A stretch of DNA of 64,000 nt from CAVSRC01 sp963785065 (GCA_963785065.1 CAWATX010000003.1:248001-312000); one strand, 5' to 3'. Counted from the first letter of the stretch, positions 8,692-19,743 are shown. Numbers and translations: made by a program. The notes: generated from the sequence alone by a model not told the origin.

Positions 8692-9980
8692 CCGGCTCGG
8701 CCAATCTGCGCGACAGCCTGCTTGTCGTCGCCCTCGGCCTCATCATCCTTGCCGTCGCCATCTATCTTGGTACCCCCGTCACCATTCAGCTCCTGGTCAG
8801 CGCCGTCACCTATGCGCTGATCACGCTCGGCCTCAACGTGCATTGGGGCTATGGCGGCCAGTTCAACTTCGGCGTCATGGGCTTCATCATGCTCGGTGGC
8901 TACGCCGTCGTGGCGGTCTCCTACCCGCTCAACATGGACTTCTGGCATTCCGACGGGCCAGCCCTGCTCGGCAGGGCCATCATTGCCGCGGTCCTCGGCG
9001 CCGCCCTCATCATCGCTGCCTCGAACGCCCACCGCGTCGGCATCAGGGGCAAGGCCAAGGTGGCGCTCGTGGTGCTCGCCTGGTTCATTGCCTATGTCGG
9101 CTACCGCTCGCAGATCGACCCGGCGGCCACCTACATCGAAAGCGGTGCGGGGTTCGTCGGTGGCCTCGGCCTGCCGATCGAACTCGCCTGGCTGGTCGGC
9201 GGCATCCTGGCCGGCGGCATTGCCTATCTGATCGGCAAGGTTTGCCTCGGCCTGAGAACCGATTACCTGGCCATCGCCACCATCGGCATTGCCGAGATCA
9301 TCCGCGCCTTCCTCAAGAACATGGACTGGCTGACGCGCGGCACGCTGACCGTGTCGCCGCTGCCCTGGCCGGTGCCCACCGCGCTCGAGACCGGCATCAG
9401 CGACAAAACCCTCGCCCTGATTGTTTCGCGCTCGCTGTTTCTCGGCGTCGTGGTCGTGGTCACCGCTATCCTCTTCATCCTGTTGCAGCGCGCCTATGGC
9501 GGCGCCTGGGGGCGCATGATGCGCGCCATCCGCGACAACTACGTCGCCGCCGAATCCATGGGCAAGAACGTCAAGGCGCGGCAGATCGAGCTGTTCGTGC
9601 TCGGCGCGGTGTTGATGGGCATCGGCGGCGCGCTGATGACGACCTATGTGCAGATCTACGATCCGGGCGGATACCAGCCGATCAACCACACCTTCGTCGT
9701 ATGGGTGATGGTCATCGTCGGCGGCGCCGGCAACAATCTCGGTGCCCTGTTCGGTGGCGTGCTGATCATCCTGGCATGGAACCTGTCGGCACCCCTGTCG
9801 CTGCTTGCCTTCCGATGGATCGATACAGTCATCCAGGCGCTGGGCCTGCCCGGCATCCCCGACATCGACACCCGCGCCCTGCAGACGCGCGTGTTCATTC
9901 TCGGGCTGGTGATCGTGCTGGCGCTTCGCTATGCGCCGCGCGGACTGATCCCGGAACGCATCCACCGCCACGAGGCGTAA
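8688..9980 (+). CDS. Branched-chain amino acid-type ABC transporter permease (LivM-like), system 1
   Basis: This 430-residue permease pairs with the preceding LivH-like subunit. Family features include N-V-H-W-G-Y-G-G-Q-F-N-F-G near residue 45, L-G-L-R-T-D-Y-L-A-I-A-T-I-G near residue 190, and the coupling helix M-R-A-I-R-D-N-Y-V-A-A-E. Compared with a minimal LivM it has an inserted hydrophobic stretch around residues 85-160. The ATG overlaps the upstream TGA. A bidirectional terminator lies 23 nt after the stop and closes the operon. Confidence 0.92.
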   Translation: MTGSANLRDSLLVVALGLIILAVAIYLGTPVTIQLLVSAVTYALITLGLNVHWGYGGQFNFGVMGFIMLGGYAVVAVSYPLNMDFWHSDGPALLGRAIIAAVLGAALIIAASNAHRVGIRGKAKVALVVLAWFIAYVGYRSQIDPAATYIESGAGFVGGLGLPIELAWLVGGILAGGIAYLIGKVCLGLRTDYLAIATIGIAEIIRAFLKNMDWLTRGTLTVSPLPWPVPTALETGISDKTLALIVSRSLFLGVVVVVTAILFILLQRAYGGAWGRMMRAIRDNYVAAESMGKNVKARQIELFVLGAVLMGIGGALMTTYVQIYDPGGYQPINHTFVVWVMVIVGGAGNNLGALFGGVLIILAWNLSAPLSLLAFRWIDTVIQALGLPGIPDIDTRALQTRVFILGLVIVLALRYAPRGLIPERIHRHEA

Positions 9981-10003
9981 GCGGTAGCCGGAAAACCATA
10001 AGA

Positions 10004-10031
10004 AAAGGCCCGGGATCGCTCCCGGGCCTTT
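10004..10031. terminator. Bidirectional intrinsic terminator between two convergent ABC transporter genes
   Basis: A perfect 12-bp stem, AAAGGCCCGGGA paired with TCCCGGGCCTTT, encloses a TCGC loop. It is followed by TTTCTTTGTT on the plus strand, and the complement of the A-rich flank gives a T-rich tract on the minus strand. It lies between the LivM-like gene (ends 9980, plus) and the binding-protein gene (ends 10059, minus), so it can stop both. Confidence 0.9.
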
Positions 10032-10058
10032 CTTTGTTCCGTGGATGCAGTCGCGGCG

Positions 10059-11261
10059 CTACTTCGCCTGGCCGACGGCCACCCACTTGCCGTTCTTGAC
10101 CGTCTCTTCAAGGATGTAGCCGGCAACGTCGCCATGGGCGTCGAAGTCGACCGGGCCGGTGGCACCTTCGTAGTTGACGTCACCACCGGCGTCGATGATG
10201 TCCCTGGCCTTCTTCCACTCGCCGGGCAGGATCACTTCGCCGGGAGGCGTGGCCACCGCGTGCACCGCCGCCGACAGACCGTCGCGCTTGGCGCCGTTCT
10301 TCTCGATGGCAAGCGCCAGCAGGAAGGCCGCGTCATAGGCTTCCGGCTCGTAGATCTGCGACGGGTCGAGACCGGCGCCCTTGGCGAGGTCGTTGAACAA
10401 CTTCGCTCCGGGGACATCCGGCGTGCCCGGCTTGGTGCCGATCATGCCTTCCAGCGTGCTGGCATCCAGGCCGCTGAACAGATCGTCGGAGATCATGCCA
10501 TCAGCACCGACGAACTTGGTGAAGTCGCCGCTCTCGATCGCCTGACGCAGTATCGTCTTGCCCGAGCCCTGGGCATAGGCAATCAGGACCAGGGTCTGCG
10601 CGCCGGACGCCGCCAGCGTTCCGAGGTCGGCGCGATAGTCGGCCTTGCCTTCCTCGTGCGGCGCCACCGCCGCGACCGTGCCGCCATCTTCCTTGTAGGC
10701 GGCGGTGAAGGTGTCGGCGAGGCCCTTGCCGTAGTCGTTGTTGACGTAGGCGACCGCGACATCCTTGATGCCCTTGGAGATCAGCAGGCGCGCCAGCACG
10801 TCGCCCTGATAGGCGTCCGACGGAGCCGTGCGGAAGACCAGATCGTGGTCGTCCAGCGTGGTCAGCGACGGCGCCGTCGCCGACGGCGAGATCATGACCG
10901 TGTTGGTCGGGATGCCCGCCGTGTTGGCCGCCGAAATCGTCGCCCCGGAGCACATGGCGCCAACGATGGCCAGCACCTTCTTGCTGTTGATCAGCCGGTC
11001 GGCGGCATTGGCCGCGGCCGTTGCGTCGGCGCAGGTGCTGTCGTCACGAACCGGCACCAGCTTGCCGTATTTCGTCCCGCCTTGATCGTCGATGTTCTTC
11101 AGCGCCAGCTCGGCGCCCGCCGCAATCGGCGGCGCCAGCTTTTCCAGGGGGCCGCTGAAGCCCATGAGCACGCCGATATTGATATCGTCGGCCGCAGCCG
11201 AAACAGTCCCCAGCGCGATCACGGCGGCAGCCGAGGCAAGAGCAATTCCAAGCTTACGCAT
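10059..11261 (-). CDS. ABC transporter periplasmic substrate-binding protein (LivK/Peripla_BP_6 type), system 1
   Basis: This 400-residue exported protein has a signal peptide (residues 1-24, ending V-S-A-A-A) and then the type I periplasmic fold start I-N-I-G-V-L-M-G-F-S-G-P. A conserved cysteine pair (D-S-T-C-A-D and A-M-C-S-G) and G-A-D-G-M-I-S-D-D-L in the second lobe fit amino-acid or amide binders. GGGAGGT precedes the ATG at 11261. It is transcribed towards the first liv operon and stops at the shared terminator. It most likely serves that system, which has no binding-protein gene of its own. Confidence 0.9.
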   Translation of the reverse strand: MRKLGIALASAAAVIALGTVSAAADDINIGVLMGFSGPLEKLAPPIAAGAELALKNIDDQGGTKYGKLVPVRDDSTCADATAAANAADRLINSKKVLAIVGAMCSGATISAANTAGIPTNTVMISPSATAPSLTTLDDHDLVFRTAPSDAYQGDVLARLLISKGIKDVAVAYVNNDYGKGLADTFTAAYKEDGGTVAAVAPHEEGKADYRADLGTLAASGAQTLVLIAYAQGSGKTILRQAIESGDFTKFVGADGMISDDLFSGLDASTLEGMIGTKPGTPDVPGAKLFNDLAKGAGLDPSQIYEPEAYDAAFLLALAIEKNGAKRDGLSAAVHAVATPPGEVILPGEWKKARDIIDAGGDVNYEGATGPVDFDAHGDVAGYILEETVKNGKWVAVGQAK

Positions 11262-11735
11262 ATTAACCTCCCATCCGGTCTCCCGGTGCCTCGGTCTCGC
11301 CCATGAGATCGAAGGGATTCCCGGCTGTTGTCGGACCGCCGATGCGGCGCTCCATGGCTTTGGACTTTTACCGATTTTGCCGGCGAAGTCACCAGCCCGG
11401 CCCGCTGGCAAGCCTGCATTTCGGCCCCTCGGCTGCCCACGCATTGGTCTGTCTGACCAAGTATGCGCCACGGCAGCCAAGGCGCAGCGCTGTGATCCAA
11501 GACCGCGGCGTGCCTGAGACAATTTGCATCAAGCGCCTGCCCCCGGTCGCCGCGCCCAGGCTGCACAACCTTGTCGCACCTGACGGAACGGCTGGCCGAC
11601 CGGCGCAATTCCTGCAAGGTTGCCTATCAGCGATGCGTGCCTGTTGTCTTGGCAACACGGCTAAGCCAAGATGATAACTGCTAAGGGGACGCCGGCACGA
11701 CCGCCTGGTCGCAGCCGCAGGGGACCAGGGGATCT
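11262..11735. other. 474-nt intergenic region between divergent liv genes
   Basis: No convincing coding frame or RNA is visible. The region separates a minus-strand binding-protein gene from the plus-strand second liv operon, so it should hold two divergent promoters and any operator. The only element I can point to is the candidate promoter at 11649-11678; the remainder shows nothing I recognise. Confidence 0.5.
11649..11678 (+). promoter_or_regulatory. Candidate sigma-70-type promoter of the second liv operon
   Basis: TTGGCA (11649-11654, five of six matches to TTGACA) is separated by 18 nt from GATAAC (11673-11678, four of six to TATAAT). The LivH-like start codon lies 58 nt further on and is preceded by GGGGAT. 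The -10 match is weak and no transcription data support it. Confidence 0.35.
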
Positions 11736-12659
<924 letters not shown>

Positions 12660-12660
12660 C

Positions 12661-14130
12661 ATGGCGGCAAGTTATTCCGAACCGACCGCCGACATCACGC
12701 CTGAAGGCGCGGAAATCCAGGAAGAGGCCCGCCGGCAGGCCTACAGGGGCGAGCCGCCCGCGGCCGACACCCCGCGACGCAATCACATCCTGGCCAATTC
12801 GCTGAAGGATTCGGCGCTCGCCGCGATCGTCACCTTCGCGCTCGCGGCACCGACCATCGGCCTGCGTACGGAAGCTGTCGGCGCCAGCTCCAATCTCGGC
12901 CTCTCCCAGCACTGGAAGACGGTCGCCATCGTCGTCGGCCTCGTCTTCGTCGCCCGCCTGCTGCTCAACCTGTTCGTCTGGAAGGCGGAGCGCCCGCTCT
13001 TCCGGGGCCTCGGCGCGGGAATCGGCCGCGCGGTTCCCGCCATCCCCCATGTCGGTGCCGTCTCGGCCGGGCTGTTCCTCTTCGCCGCGGTCGCGATCCC
13101 CATCTTCACGCTCATCGTCTACCCGCACCAGGCCCGCTACATCCTCGACCTCGGCACGCTGATCCTCACCTATGTGATGCTCGGCTGGGGCCTCAACATC
13201 GTCGTCGGCCTGGCCGGCCTGCTCGACCTCGGCTACGTCGCCTTCTACGCGGTCGGCGCCTATTCCTACGCGCTGCTGGCCGAGCATTTCGGCTGGTCGT
13301 TCTGGATCTGCCTGCCACTGGCCGGCATCCTTGCCGCCTGCTGGGGGCTGATCCTCGGCTTCCCGGTGCTGCGATTGCGCGGCGACTATCTCGCCATCGT
13401 GACGCTCGCCTTCGGCGAGATGATCCGCCTCATCCTGATCAACTGGTACGACTTCACCCACGGCCCCGACGGCATCAACCACGTGCCGCGGCCGAGCTTC
13501 TTCGGGCTGGAGTTCACCCGCGGCGACAACAGCTTCGCCCACTTCTTCGGGCTGCCCTACTCGCCCAACCACAGGATTATTTTCCTCTATTATCTGATCC
13601 TGGTTCTTGCGCTGATCACCAACTTCGTCGTCCTGCGCATCCGCAAGCTTCCCGTCGGCCGCGCCTGGGAGGCATTGCGCGAGGACGAGATCGCCTGCCG
13701 GTCGCTGGGCATCAACACCACCAACACAAAGCTCACCGCCTTCGCCATGGGCGCCATGTTCGGCGGCTTCGCCGGCTCCTTCTTCGCCACCCGTCAGGGC
13801 TTCATCTCGCCGGAGAGCTTCAACTTCCTGGAATCGGCGACGATCCTGGCGATCGTCGTGCTCGGCGGGCTGGGCAGCCAGATCGGTGTCGCGGTGGCCG
13901 CGGTGGTGATGATCGGCGGCATCGAGATGCTGCGCAACATCACCTTCCTCAAGGCGATCTTCGGGCCCGACTTCGACCCCAGCCAGTACCGCATGCTGAT
14001 CTTCGGCGTGCTGATGGTGGCGATCATGGTATGGCGGCCGCGCGGGCTCGTCTCGACACGAAAACCGACGGTGTTCCTCAAGAAGGCTAAGGCCGTCTCC
14101 GGCGCATTGGTGGGAGAGGGTCAGGGATGA
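12661..14130 (+). CDS. livM: Branched-chain amino acid ABC transporter permease LivM, system 2
   Basis: This 489-residue permease is longer than a minimal LivM because of an N-terminal extension of roughly 140 residues: a polar start, then extra hydrophobic segments. The core follows with G-W-G-L-N-I-V-V-G-L-A-G-L-L-D-L-G-Y-V and, later, L-R-G-D-Y-L-A-I-V-T-L-A-F-G-E. Extended LivM proteins are common in Hyphomicrobiales. The ATG at 12661 directly follows the livH stop. The 3' end overlaps livG by ATGA. Confidence 0.94.
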   Translation: MAASYSEPTADITPEGAEIQEEARRQAYRGEPPAADTPRRNHILANSLKDSALAAIVTFALAAPTIGLRTEAVGASSNLGLSQHWKTVAIVVGLVFVARLLLNLFVWKAERPLFRGLGAGIGRAVPAIPHVGAVSAGLFLFAAVAIPIFTLIVYPHQARYILDLGTLILTYVMLGWGLNIVVGLAGLLDLGYVAFYAVGAYSYALLAEHFGWSFWICLPLAGILAACWGLILGFPVLRLRGDYLAIVTLAFGEMIRLILINWYDFTHGPDGINHVPRPSFFGLEFTRGDNSFAHFFGLPYSPNHRIIFLYYLILVLALITNFVVLRIRKLPVGRAWEALREDEIACRSLGINTTNTKLTAFAMGAMFGGFAGSFFATRQGFISPESFNFLESATILAIVVLGGLGSQIGVAVAAVVMIGGIEMLRNITFLKAIFGPDFDPSQYRMLIFGVLMVAIMVWRPRGLVSTRKPTVFLKKAKAVSGALVGEGQG

Positions 14131-15025
14131 ACCGCTGGCAGGACGATCCCATTCTGGCGGTCGAGCATCTGTCGATGCGCTTCGGCGGCCTGGTGGCGGT
14201 GAACGACCTGACGTTCGCCGCCGGGCGCGGCGACATCACCGCGCTGATCGGCCCCAACGGCGCCGGCAAGACGACCGTCTTCAACTGCATCACCGGTTTC
14301 TACAAGCCGACCGAGGGGCGCATCGCGCTCGCCCAGGAAGCGGGCATCTTCGGCGGCCTTACCGCCGCCACCGAACACGGCAACCGCACCGGCAACGGCA
14401 AGGGCCTCTATCTGCTCGAACGCATGCCCGAGAACGAGATCGCCAAGCACGCGCGCGTCGCCCGCACCTTCCAGAACATCCGCCTGTTCGGCGGCATGAC
14501 GGTGCTGGAGAACCTCATGGTCGCCCAGCACAACAAGCTGATGCTGGCCTCCGGCTACTCGATCGCCGGCATTCTCGGCCTGGCGTCCTATCGCGCCGGC
14601 CACGAGCAGGCGCTCGACCTGGCCAAGTACTGGCTCGAGCAGGTCGACCTCATCGACCGCGCCGACGACCCGGCATCGAGCCTGCCCTACGGCGCCCAGC
14701 GGCGGTTGGAGATCGTCCGCGCCATGTGCACCGATCCGCTGCTGCTCTGTCTCGACGAGCCCGCCGCCGGCCTCAATCCGCGCGAGTCCGCCGAACTCAA
14801 CAAGCTGCTGCGCTTCATCCGCGACAAGCACGCCATCTCGGTGCTGCTCATCGAGCACGACATGGGCGTGGTCATGGAGATCTCGGACCACATCGTCGTG
14901 CTCGACTACGGCGAGAAGATCTCCGACGGCGCCGCCGATTTCGTCCGCAACGATCCCAAGGTCATCGCTGCCTATCTCGGCGTCGACGACGAGGACGCCA
15001 GCCAGATCGTAGAGGAGATCGCACG

Positions 15026-15029
<4 letters not shown>
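14127..15029 (+). CDS. livG: Branched-chain amino acid ABC transporter ATP-binding protein LivG, system 2
   Basis: This 300-residue ATPase has Walker A G-P-N-G-A-G-K-T-T (residues 46-54), the LivG-type insertion between Walker A and R-T-F-Q-N-I-R-L-F, L-P-Y-G-A-Q-R-R-L-E in the signature position and Walker B L-C-L-D-E-P-A-A-G-L-N. The H-loop reads I-E-H-D-M. It overlaps livM (ATGA) upstream and livF (TTGA) downstream, so translation of the four core genes is coupled. Confidence 0.95.
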
Positions 15030-15748
<719 letters not shown>

Positions 15749-15764
15749 GGCCGGGGGGACGCAA

Positions 15765-16136
15765 ATGGGCATCATCTACCAGACAAACATCATCGACTTC
15801 CTGCTCGTCACCGTCTTTCTCGGCGGCGGTGCCGCCTACCTTGTCGGGCGCGCCATCGCCTCCACCTGGGCGCCGCTCAGGATGCTGGTCGTCTATGCCG
15901 CGCTGCTCACCGGCGCCGTGCGCTTCATCCACTACGCCCTCTTCCACGGAACACTTCTGTCTCCGCAGTATTTCGTCGTCGATCTGGTTGTCCTCGGGGT
16001 ATTGGCCGCGCTTGGCTATCGCATTACGCGCGCCGGCCAGATGGCCAGCCAGTACAGTTGGCTCTACCAGCGCGCCGGCCCGCTTGCCTGGCGCCGCCGC
16101 GCGTCCACCACGGATGGCGCGCCGGAGGGCGCCTGA
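15765..16136 (+). CDS. DUF6867-family small membrane protein in the liv operon
   Basis: This 123-residue protein has three hydrophobic segments (about residues 8-30, 38-60 and 67-85) and a basic C-terminus. The pattern V-R-F-I-H-Y-A-L-F-x-G-T-L-L-S and Q-Y-x-W-L-Y-x-R-x-G-P-L-x-W-R is what I recall for DUF6867 proteins, found with liv genes in Hyphomicrobiales. Function is unknown. Its place between livF and livK points to a role in assembling or tuning the transporter. The family call is from memory of the motif. Confidence 0.75.
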   Translation: MGIIYQTNIIDFLLVTVFLGGGAAYLVGRAIASTWAPLRMLVVYAALLTGAVRFIHYALFHGTLLSPQYFVVDLVVLGVLAALGYRITRAGQMASQYSWLYQRAGPLAWRRRASTTDGAPEGA

Positions 16137-16185
16137 TGGCCTTAACCGTCTGAAAAGCCGCACCGTTTGCATGGTGGCACGGCAG

Positions 16186-16208
16186 TTTGAATTAGGATAA
16201 TTTGAATT
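16186..16208. repeat. Direct repeat of TTTGAATT in an AT-rich leader before livK
   Basis: TTTGAATT occurs at 16186-16193 and again at 16201-16208, 15 bp apart, in a short AT-rich stretch that contrasts with the GC-rich surroundings. A GATAAT hexamer at 16196-16201 between them could be a -10 element. It lies 68-90 nt before the livK start codon and may mark a separate livK promoter or operator. Confidence 0.35.
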
Positions 16209-16275
16209 TAGTGGGGGAATGGACCCGCTAAAGGCACGGTGCTCTTTGGGCACCCAGTACAGAAGGGACCACAGC

Positions 16276-17382
16276 ATGAGGAAAATGTTGAAGGCCGGCA
16301 TTGCCCTGTCGTTCACCTTGGCAATGGCTGGCGTTGCTCGCGCCGACATTCTGATCGCGACTGCCGGTCCAATGACCGGTCAATACGCAGCCTTCGGCGC
16401 CCAGCTCAAGGCCGGTGCCGAGCAGGCGGTGGCCGACATCAATGCGGCGGGCGGCGTTCTTGGCCAGAAGCTCGTCCTTGAAGTGGGCGACGATGCCTGC
16501 GACCCGAAGCAGGCGGTGGCCGTTGCCAACCAGCTCGTCGCCAAGGGCGCGCTGTTCGTTGCCGGGCATTTCTGCTCGGGCTCGTCGATCCCGGCGTCGT
16601 CGGTCTATTCCGACGCCAACGTAATCCAGATCTCGCCGGCTTCGACCAACCCGAACTACACCGACCAGCGTCCCGGCCCCGGCACGTTCCGCGTCTGCGG
16701 CCGTGACGACCAGCAGGGCGAGGTCGCCGGCAAGTTCCTGGCCACGCACTTCAAGGACAAGAACATCGCCATCATCGACGACAAGAGCACCTATGGTAAG
16801 GGCCTTGCCGACCAGACCCGCAAGTTCATGAACGAAGCGGGCAAGAAGGAAGTGCTCGACGAGTCCTACAACGCCGGTGAAAAGGACTACACCGCGCTGG
16901 TCTCCAAGCTGAAGGCCAACAACATCGACGTCCTCTACGTCGGCGGCTATCACCCTGAGGCCGGCCTGATCAAGCGCCAGATGGTCGATCAGGGCATGAA
17001 GACGGTCCTCGTCTCCGGCGATGCGCTGGTCACCGACGAGTACTGGCAGATCACCGGCGACGCCGGCAACGGCACCTACATGACCTTCTCGCCGGATCCG
17101 CGCAAGAACCCGCAGGCCAAGCCGATCGTCGACGAGCTGCAGGCCGCCGGCCGCACGGCCGAGGGCTATTCGCTCTACACCTATGCGGCGGTGAAGATCT
17201 GGGCCGAGGCCGTCACGGCCGCCGGCAAGACCGACTTCGACGCGGTCACTGCGAAGATGTACGACACGACCTTCGACACCGTTCTCGGCAAGCTCAATTT
17301 CGACAAGAAGGGCGACGTCACCCTGCCCGGCTATGTCGTTTACGAGTGGAAGGACGGCAAATACGACTACCTGCAAATGTAG
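16276..17382 (+). CDS. Branched-chain amino acid ABC transporter substrate-binding protein LivK, system 2 (first copy)
   Basis: This 368-residue exported protein has a signal peptide (cleavage after A-R-A near residue 23) and then I-L-I-A-T-A-G-P-M-T-G-Q-Y-A-A-F-G. The LivJ/LivK cysteine pair (D-D-A-C-D and H-F-C-S-G), I-S-P-A-S-T-N-P and R-D-D-Q-Q-G follow. The ATG at 16276 has AAGGGA about 8 nt upstream and opens the signal peptide. It is the sixth gene of the second liv operon and is closed by a strong terminator. A paralog follows. Confidence 0.93.
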   Translation: MRKMLKAGIALSFTLAMAGVARADILIATAGPMTGQYAAFGAQLKAGAEQAVADINAAGGVLGQKLVLEVGDDACDPKQAVAVANQLVAKGALFVAGHFCSGSSIPASSVYSDANVIQISPASTNPNYTDQRPGPGTFRVCGRDDQQGEVAGKFLATHFKDKNIAIIDDKSTYGKGLADQTRKFMNEAGKKEVLDESYNAGEKDYTALVSKLKANNIDVLYVGGYHPEAGLIKRQMVDQGMKTVLVSGDALVTDEYWQITGDAGNGTYMTFSPDPRKNPQAKPIVDELQAAGRTAEGYSLYTYAAVKIWAEAVTAAGKTDFDAVTAKMYDTTFDTVLGKLNFDKKGDVTLPGYVVYEWKDGKYDYLQM

Positions 17383-17420
17383 TCCCCTGCGCATTGGCCG
17401 CCCGCTTCGGGCGGTACAGG

Positions 17421-17451
17421 AACCCCGGCGGCAACGCCGGGGTTTTTGTTT
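17421..17451 (+). terminator. Intrinsic terminator after the first livK copy
   Basis: A 10-bp stem, AACCCCGGCG paired with CGCCGGGGTT, encloses a GCAA tetraloop and is followed by TTTGTTT. A second small hairpin (CCGCCCG/CGGGCGG, about 17399-17414) lies just upstream. It ends 65 nt before the second binding-protein gene, which must therefore rely on readthrough or its own promoter. Confidence 0.88.
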
Positions 17452-17515
17452 GCCTTCGCCGGGCCGCAGTTGCACTTTGGCGGGGCACCGACCCGCCTTG
17501 AGGAGTGCCGCGCCC

Positions 17516-18628
17516 GTGTCCGCCCTGTCCCGCACCATTGCCAGCCTGCTGGCCGCCGCCGGCCTGCTGGCCGCCGGCCTGGCGCGGGCGGATACGGTGA
17601 TCGGCGTCGCCGGGCCGCTGTCCGGCAGCTTCGCCGTCTTCGGCCAGCAGATGCAGGACGGCGCCGCCGAGGCGGTCAAGGACGTCAACGCGGGCGGCGG
17701 CGTCAACGGCGCCACGTTGAGCGTGCAGGCCGTGGACGACAAGTGCGACGCCAAGACCGCTGATGCCGTCGCCAATCAGCTCGCCGGCAAGGGCGCCGTC
17801 ATGGTCGTCGGCCATCTCTGCCTGGGCGCGTCCCTGGCTGCGGCCACCGTCTATGTCGCCAACCGCATCATCGAGATATCGCCGGCCACGACCTGGCCGG
17901 ACTACACCGACAAGCGCCCGGGCCCCGGCATCTACCGGCTGGCCGGTCGCGACGACCAGCAGGGCGTGGTCGCTGGCGAGACCATTGCCAAGCGTTTCGC
18001 CGACAAGGCGGTCGCCGTCATCGACGACCGCAGCCCCTACGGCAAGGCGCTGGCCGACGCCACCCGCGTCGCCATGAACGCGGCAGGAAAGCGCGAAGCG
18101 TACACCGAGGAATACGATCCCGGCACGCGCGACTTCACCGACCTGGTCAGTCGTCTGCAGGCGGCCAGGATCGGCGTCGTCTATATCGGCGGCTACCCGA
18201 CCGAGGCCGGCCTGATCGCCCGCCAGATCCGCGCCTCCGGCCTCGATACGGTGATCGTCGGCCCCGACGCGCTGGTCACCAACGAGTACCGCGACGTTGC
18301 CGGCGATGCGGCCGAGGGCACGCTGGTCACCTTCACGCCGGACGCGCGCCAGAACCCCGGCGCGGCCAACGTGGTAGCGGCGTTCCGTGCCAGCGGCGTC
18401 GAGCCGGAGGGATATATCCTGCCCAGCTATGCCGCCGTCCAGGTCTGGACGCAGGCCGCCAGGGCCGCCCACTCGAACGATTTCGACGCCGTCGTCAAGG
18501 CGATGGACAGCCGCACCTTCACCACCGTGCTCGGCGACCTCACCTTCGACGGCAAGGGCGACATGTCCCTGCCCGGCTTCGTTCTCTATCGATGGCACGA
18601 CGGGCGGCTGATCCCCGACGGCGGCTGA
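17516..18628 (+). CDS. ABC transporter substrate-binding protein, LivK paralog (second copy)
   Basis: This 370-residue exported protein aligns by eye with the preceding LivK along its whole length, with the same cysteine pair, I-S-P-A-T, R-P-G-P-G and R-D-D-Q-Q-G motifs. The two are a tandem duplication that has diverged, so ligand choice may differ. The signal peptide ends near A-R-A (residue 25). The start is a GTG at 17516 with GAGGAG about 10 nt upstream. A P1-family peptidase gene follows after 30 nt and may share its transcript. Confidence 0.9.
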   Translation: MSALSRTIASLLAAAGLLAAGLARADTVIGVAGPLSGSFAVFGQQMQDGAAEAVKDVNAGGGVNGATLSVQAVDDKCDAKTADAVANQLAGKGAVMVVGHLCLGASLAAATVYVANRIIEISPATTWPDYTDKRPGPGIYRLAGRDDQQGVVAGETIAKRFADKAVAVIDDRSPYGKALADATRVAMNAAGKREAYTEEYDPGTRDFTDLVSRLQAARIGVVYIGGYPTEAGLIARQIRASGLDTVIVGPDALVTNEYRDVAGDAAEGTLVTFTPDARQNPGAANVVAAFRASGVEPEGYILPSYAAVQVWTQAARAAHSNDFDAVVKAMDSRTFTTVLGDLTFDGKGDMSLPGFVLYRWHDGRLIPDGG

Positions 18629-18658
18629 CGGCTTGGCGACCAGCGGGAGAGCCCTTCG

Positions 18659-19636
18659 TTGAAGAACCTCATCACCGACGTTCCCGGCCTCAGCGTCGGC
18701 AATGCCGACGATGTCCGGCTCAAGTCGGGCGTCACGGTCGTCATCTGCGACGCGCCGGCCATCGCCTCCGGTCACGTCATGGGCGGCTATCCCGGCACGC
18801 GCGAGACCGATCTGCTCAGCCCGGAGGACTCGGTCGGGACGATCGATGCGGTGGTGCTCTCCGGCGGCTCCGCCTTCGGCCTCGACGCCGCCACCGGCGT
18901 CATGCCGGCACTTGCCGCTCAGGGCCGCGGCTTCGCCATCGGGTCGGCCCGCGTGCCGATCGTGCCGGCGGCAATCCTTTTTGATCTCCTTAACGGCGGC
19001 GACAAGAACTGGGGCGATGTCACGCCCTATCCAGCGCTCGGCCGCGCCGCCTTCGATGCCGCCGCCGCCGACTTCGCCATCGGCAGCGTGGGCGCCGGTG
19101 CCGGCGCGACCACCGTCAACCTCAAAGGCGGCCTCGGCTCGGCCTCCATGCGCCTCGACAACGGCGTCATTGTCGGCGCCCTGGTCGCCGTCAACGCCGT
19201 CGGTCAGGCGACCGTCGGCGATACGCGCCATTTCTGGGCCGCCCCCTTTGAGCGCGATGGCGAGTTCGGCGGGCTCGGGCCCCCGGTGCCCTTCCCCGCC
19301 GCGGCCACGGCGCTCAACTACAAGGGACAGGCGGAGCGGGCGAGCACGACCATCGCGGTGGTCGCCACCGACGCCCGGCTCGACAAGCCGCAGGCCAAGC
19401 GTTTCGCCACCATGGCCCATGACGGCTTTGCCCGCGCCCTATGGCCGGCTCACACGCCCTATGACGGCGACATCATCTTCTCGATCGCGACCGGCCGGTC
19501 GGCGGCAACGACGGACCTCGTCGCCATCGGTGCTGCCGGCGCGGCGTGCATGGCCCGCGCCATCGCCCGCGCCGTCTATGAGGCAACGCCGGCGCCGGGC
19601 GATCTGCTGCCCACCTGGCGTGAGAAATTCGGCTAG
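18659..19636 (+). CDS. P1 family peptidase (DmpA/BapA-like aminopeptidase, MEROPS S58)
   Basis: This 325-residue protein has the P1-family blocks S-G-G-S-A-F-G-L-D-A-A-T-G-V-M (68-82), G-S-V-G-A-G-A-G-A (142-150), K-G-G-L-G-S-A-S, and S-T-T-I-A-V-V-A-T-D-A (229-239) in the region where relatives self-cleave to expose the nucleophile. Known members release N-terminal D-, L- or beta-amino acids from peptides or amides. No signal peptide is seen, so it should be cytoplasmic. The start is a TTG preceded by GGGAGA. It follows the second LivK paralog closely, which suggests it processes imported substrate. Confidence 0.88.
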   Translation: MKNLITDVPGLSVGNADDVRLKSGVTVVICDAPAIASGHVMGGYPGTRETDLLSPEDSVGTIDAVVLSGGSAFGLDAATGVMPALAAQGRGFAIGSARVPIVPAAILFDLLNGGDKNWGDVTPYPALGRAAFDAAAADFAIGSVGAGAGATTVNLKGGLGSASMRLDNGVIVGALVAVNAVGQATVGDTRHFWAAPFERDGEFGGLGPPVPFPAAATALNYKGQAERASTTIAVVATDARLDKPQAKRFATMAHDGFARALWPAHTPYDGDIIFSIATGRSAATTDLVAIGAAGAACMARAIARAVYEATPAPGDLLPTWREKFG

Positions 19637-19743
19637 TCGATCGCGAGCTCCGCTGCCTTGACCGGCGTATCGGCGAGCAGCGCCGGCAGTGAAGTTCGGG
19701 CCGCACCCGGCGGCGTCCGCCATCCCCGCCCAAACGCGAAAAC

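Noticed and set aside
17318..19420. Minus-strand reading frame of 700 codons opposite the second LivK and the P1 peptidase
   Set aside because: It is an antisense shadow: the composition is Gly/Asp/Arg-rich and both plus-strand genes are clear family members.
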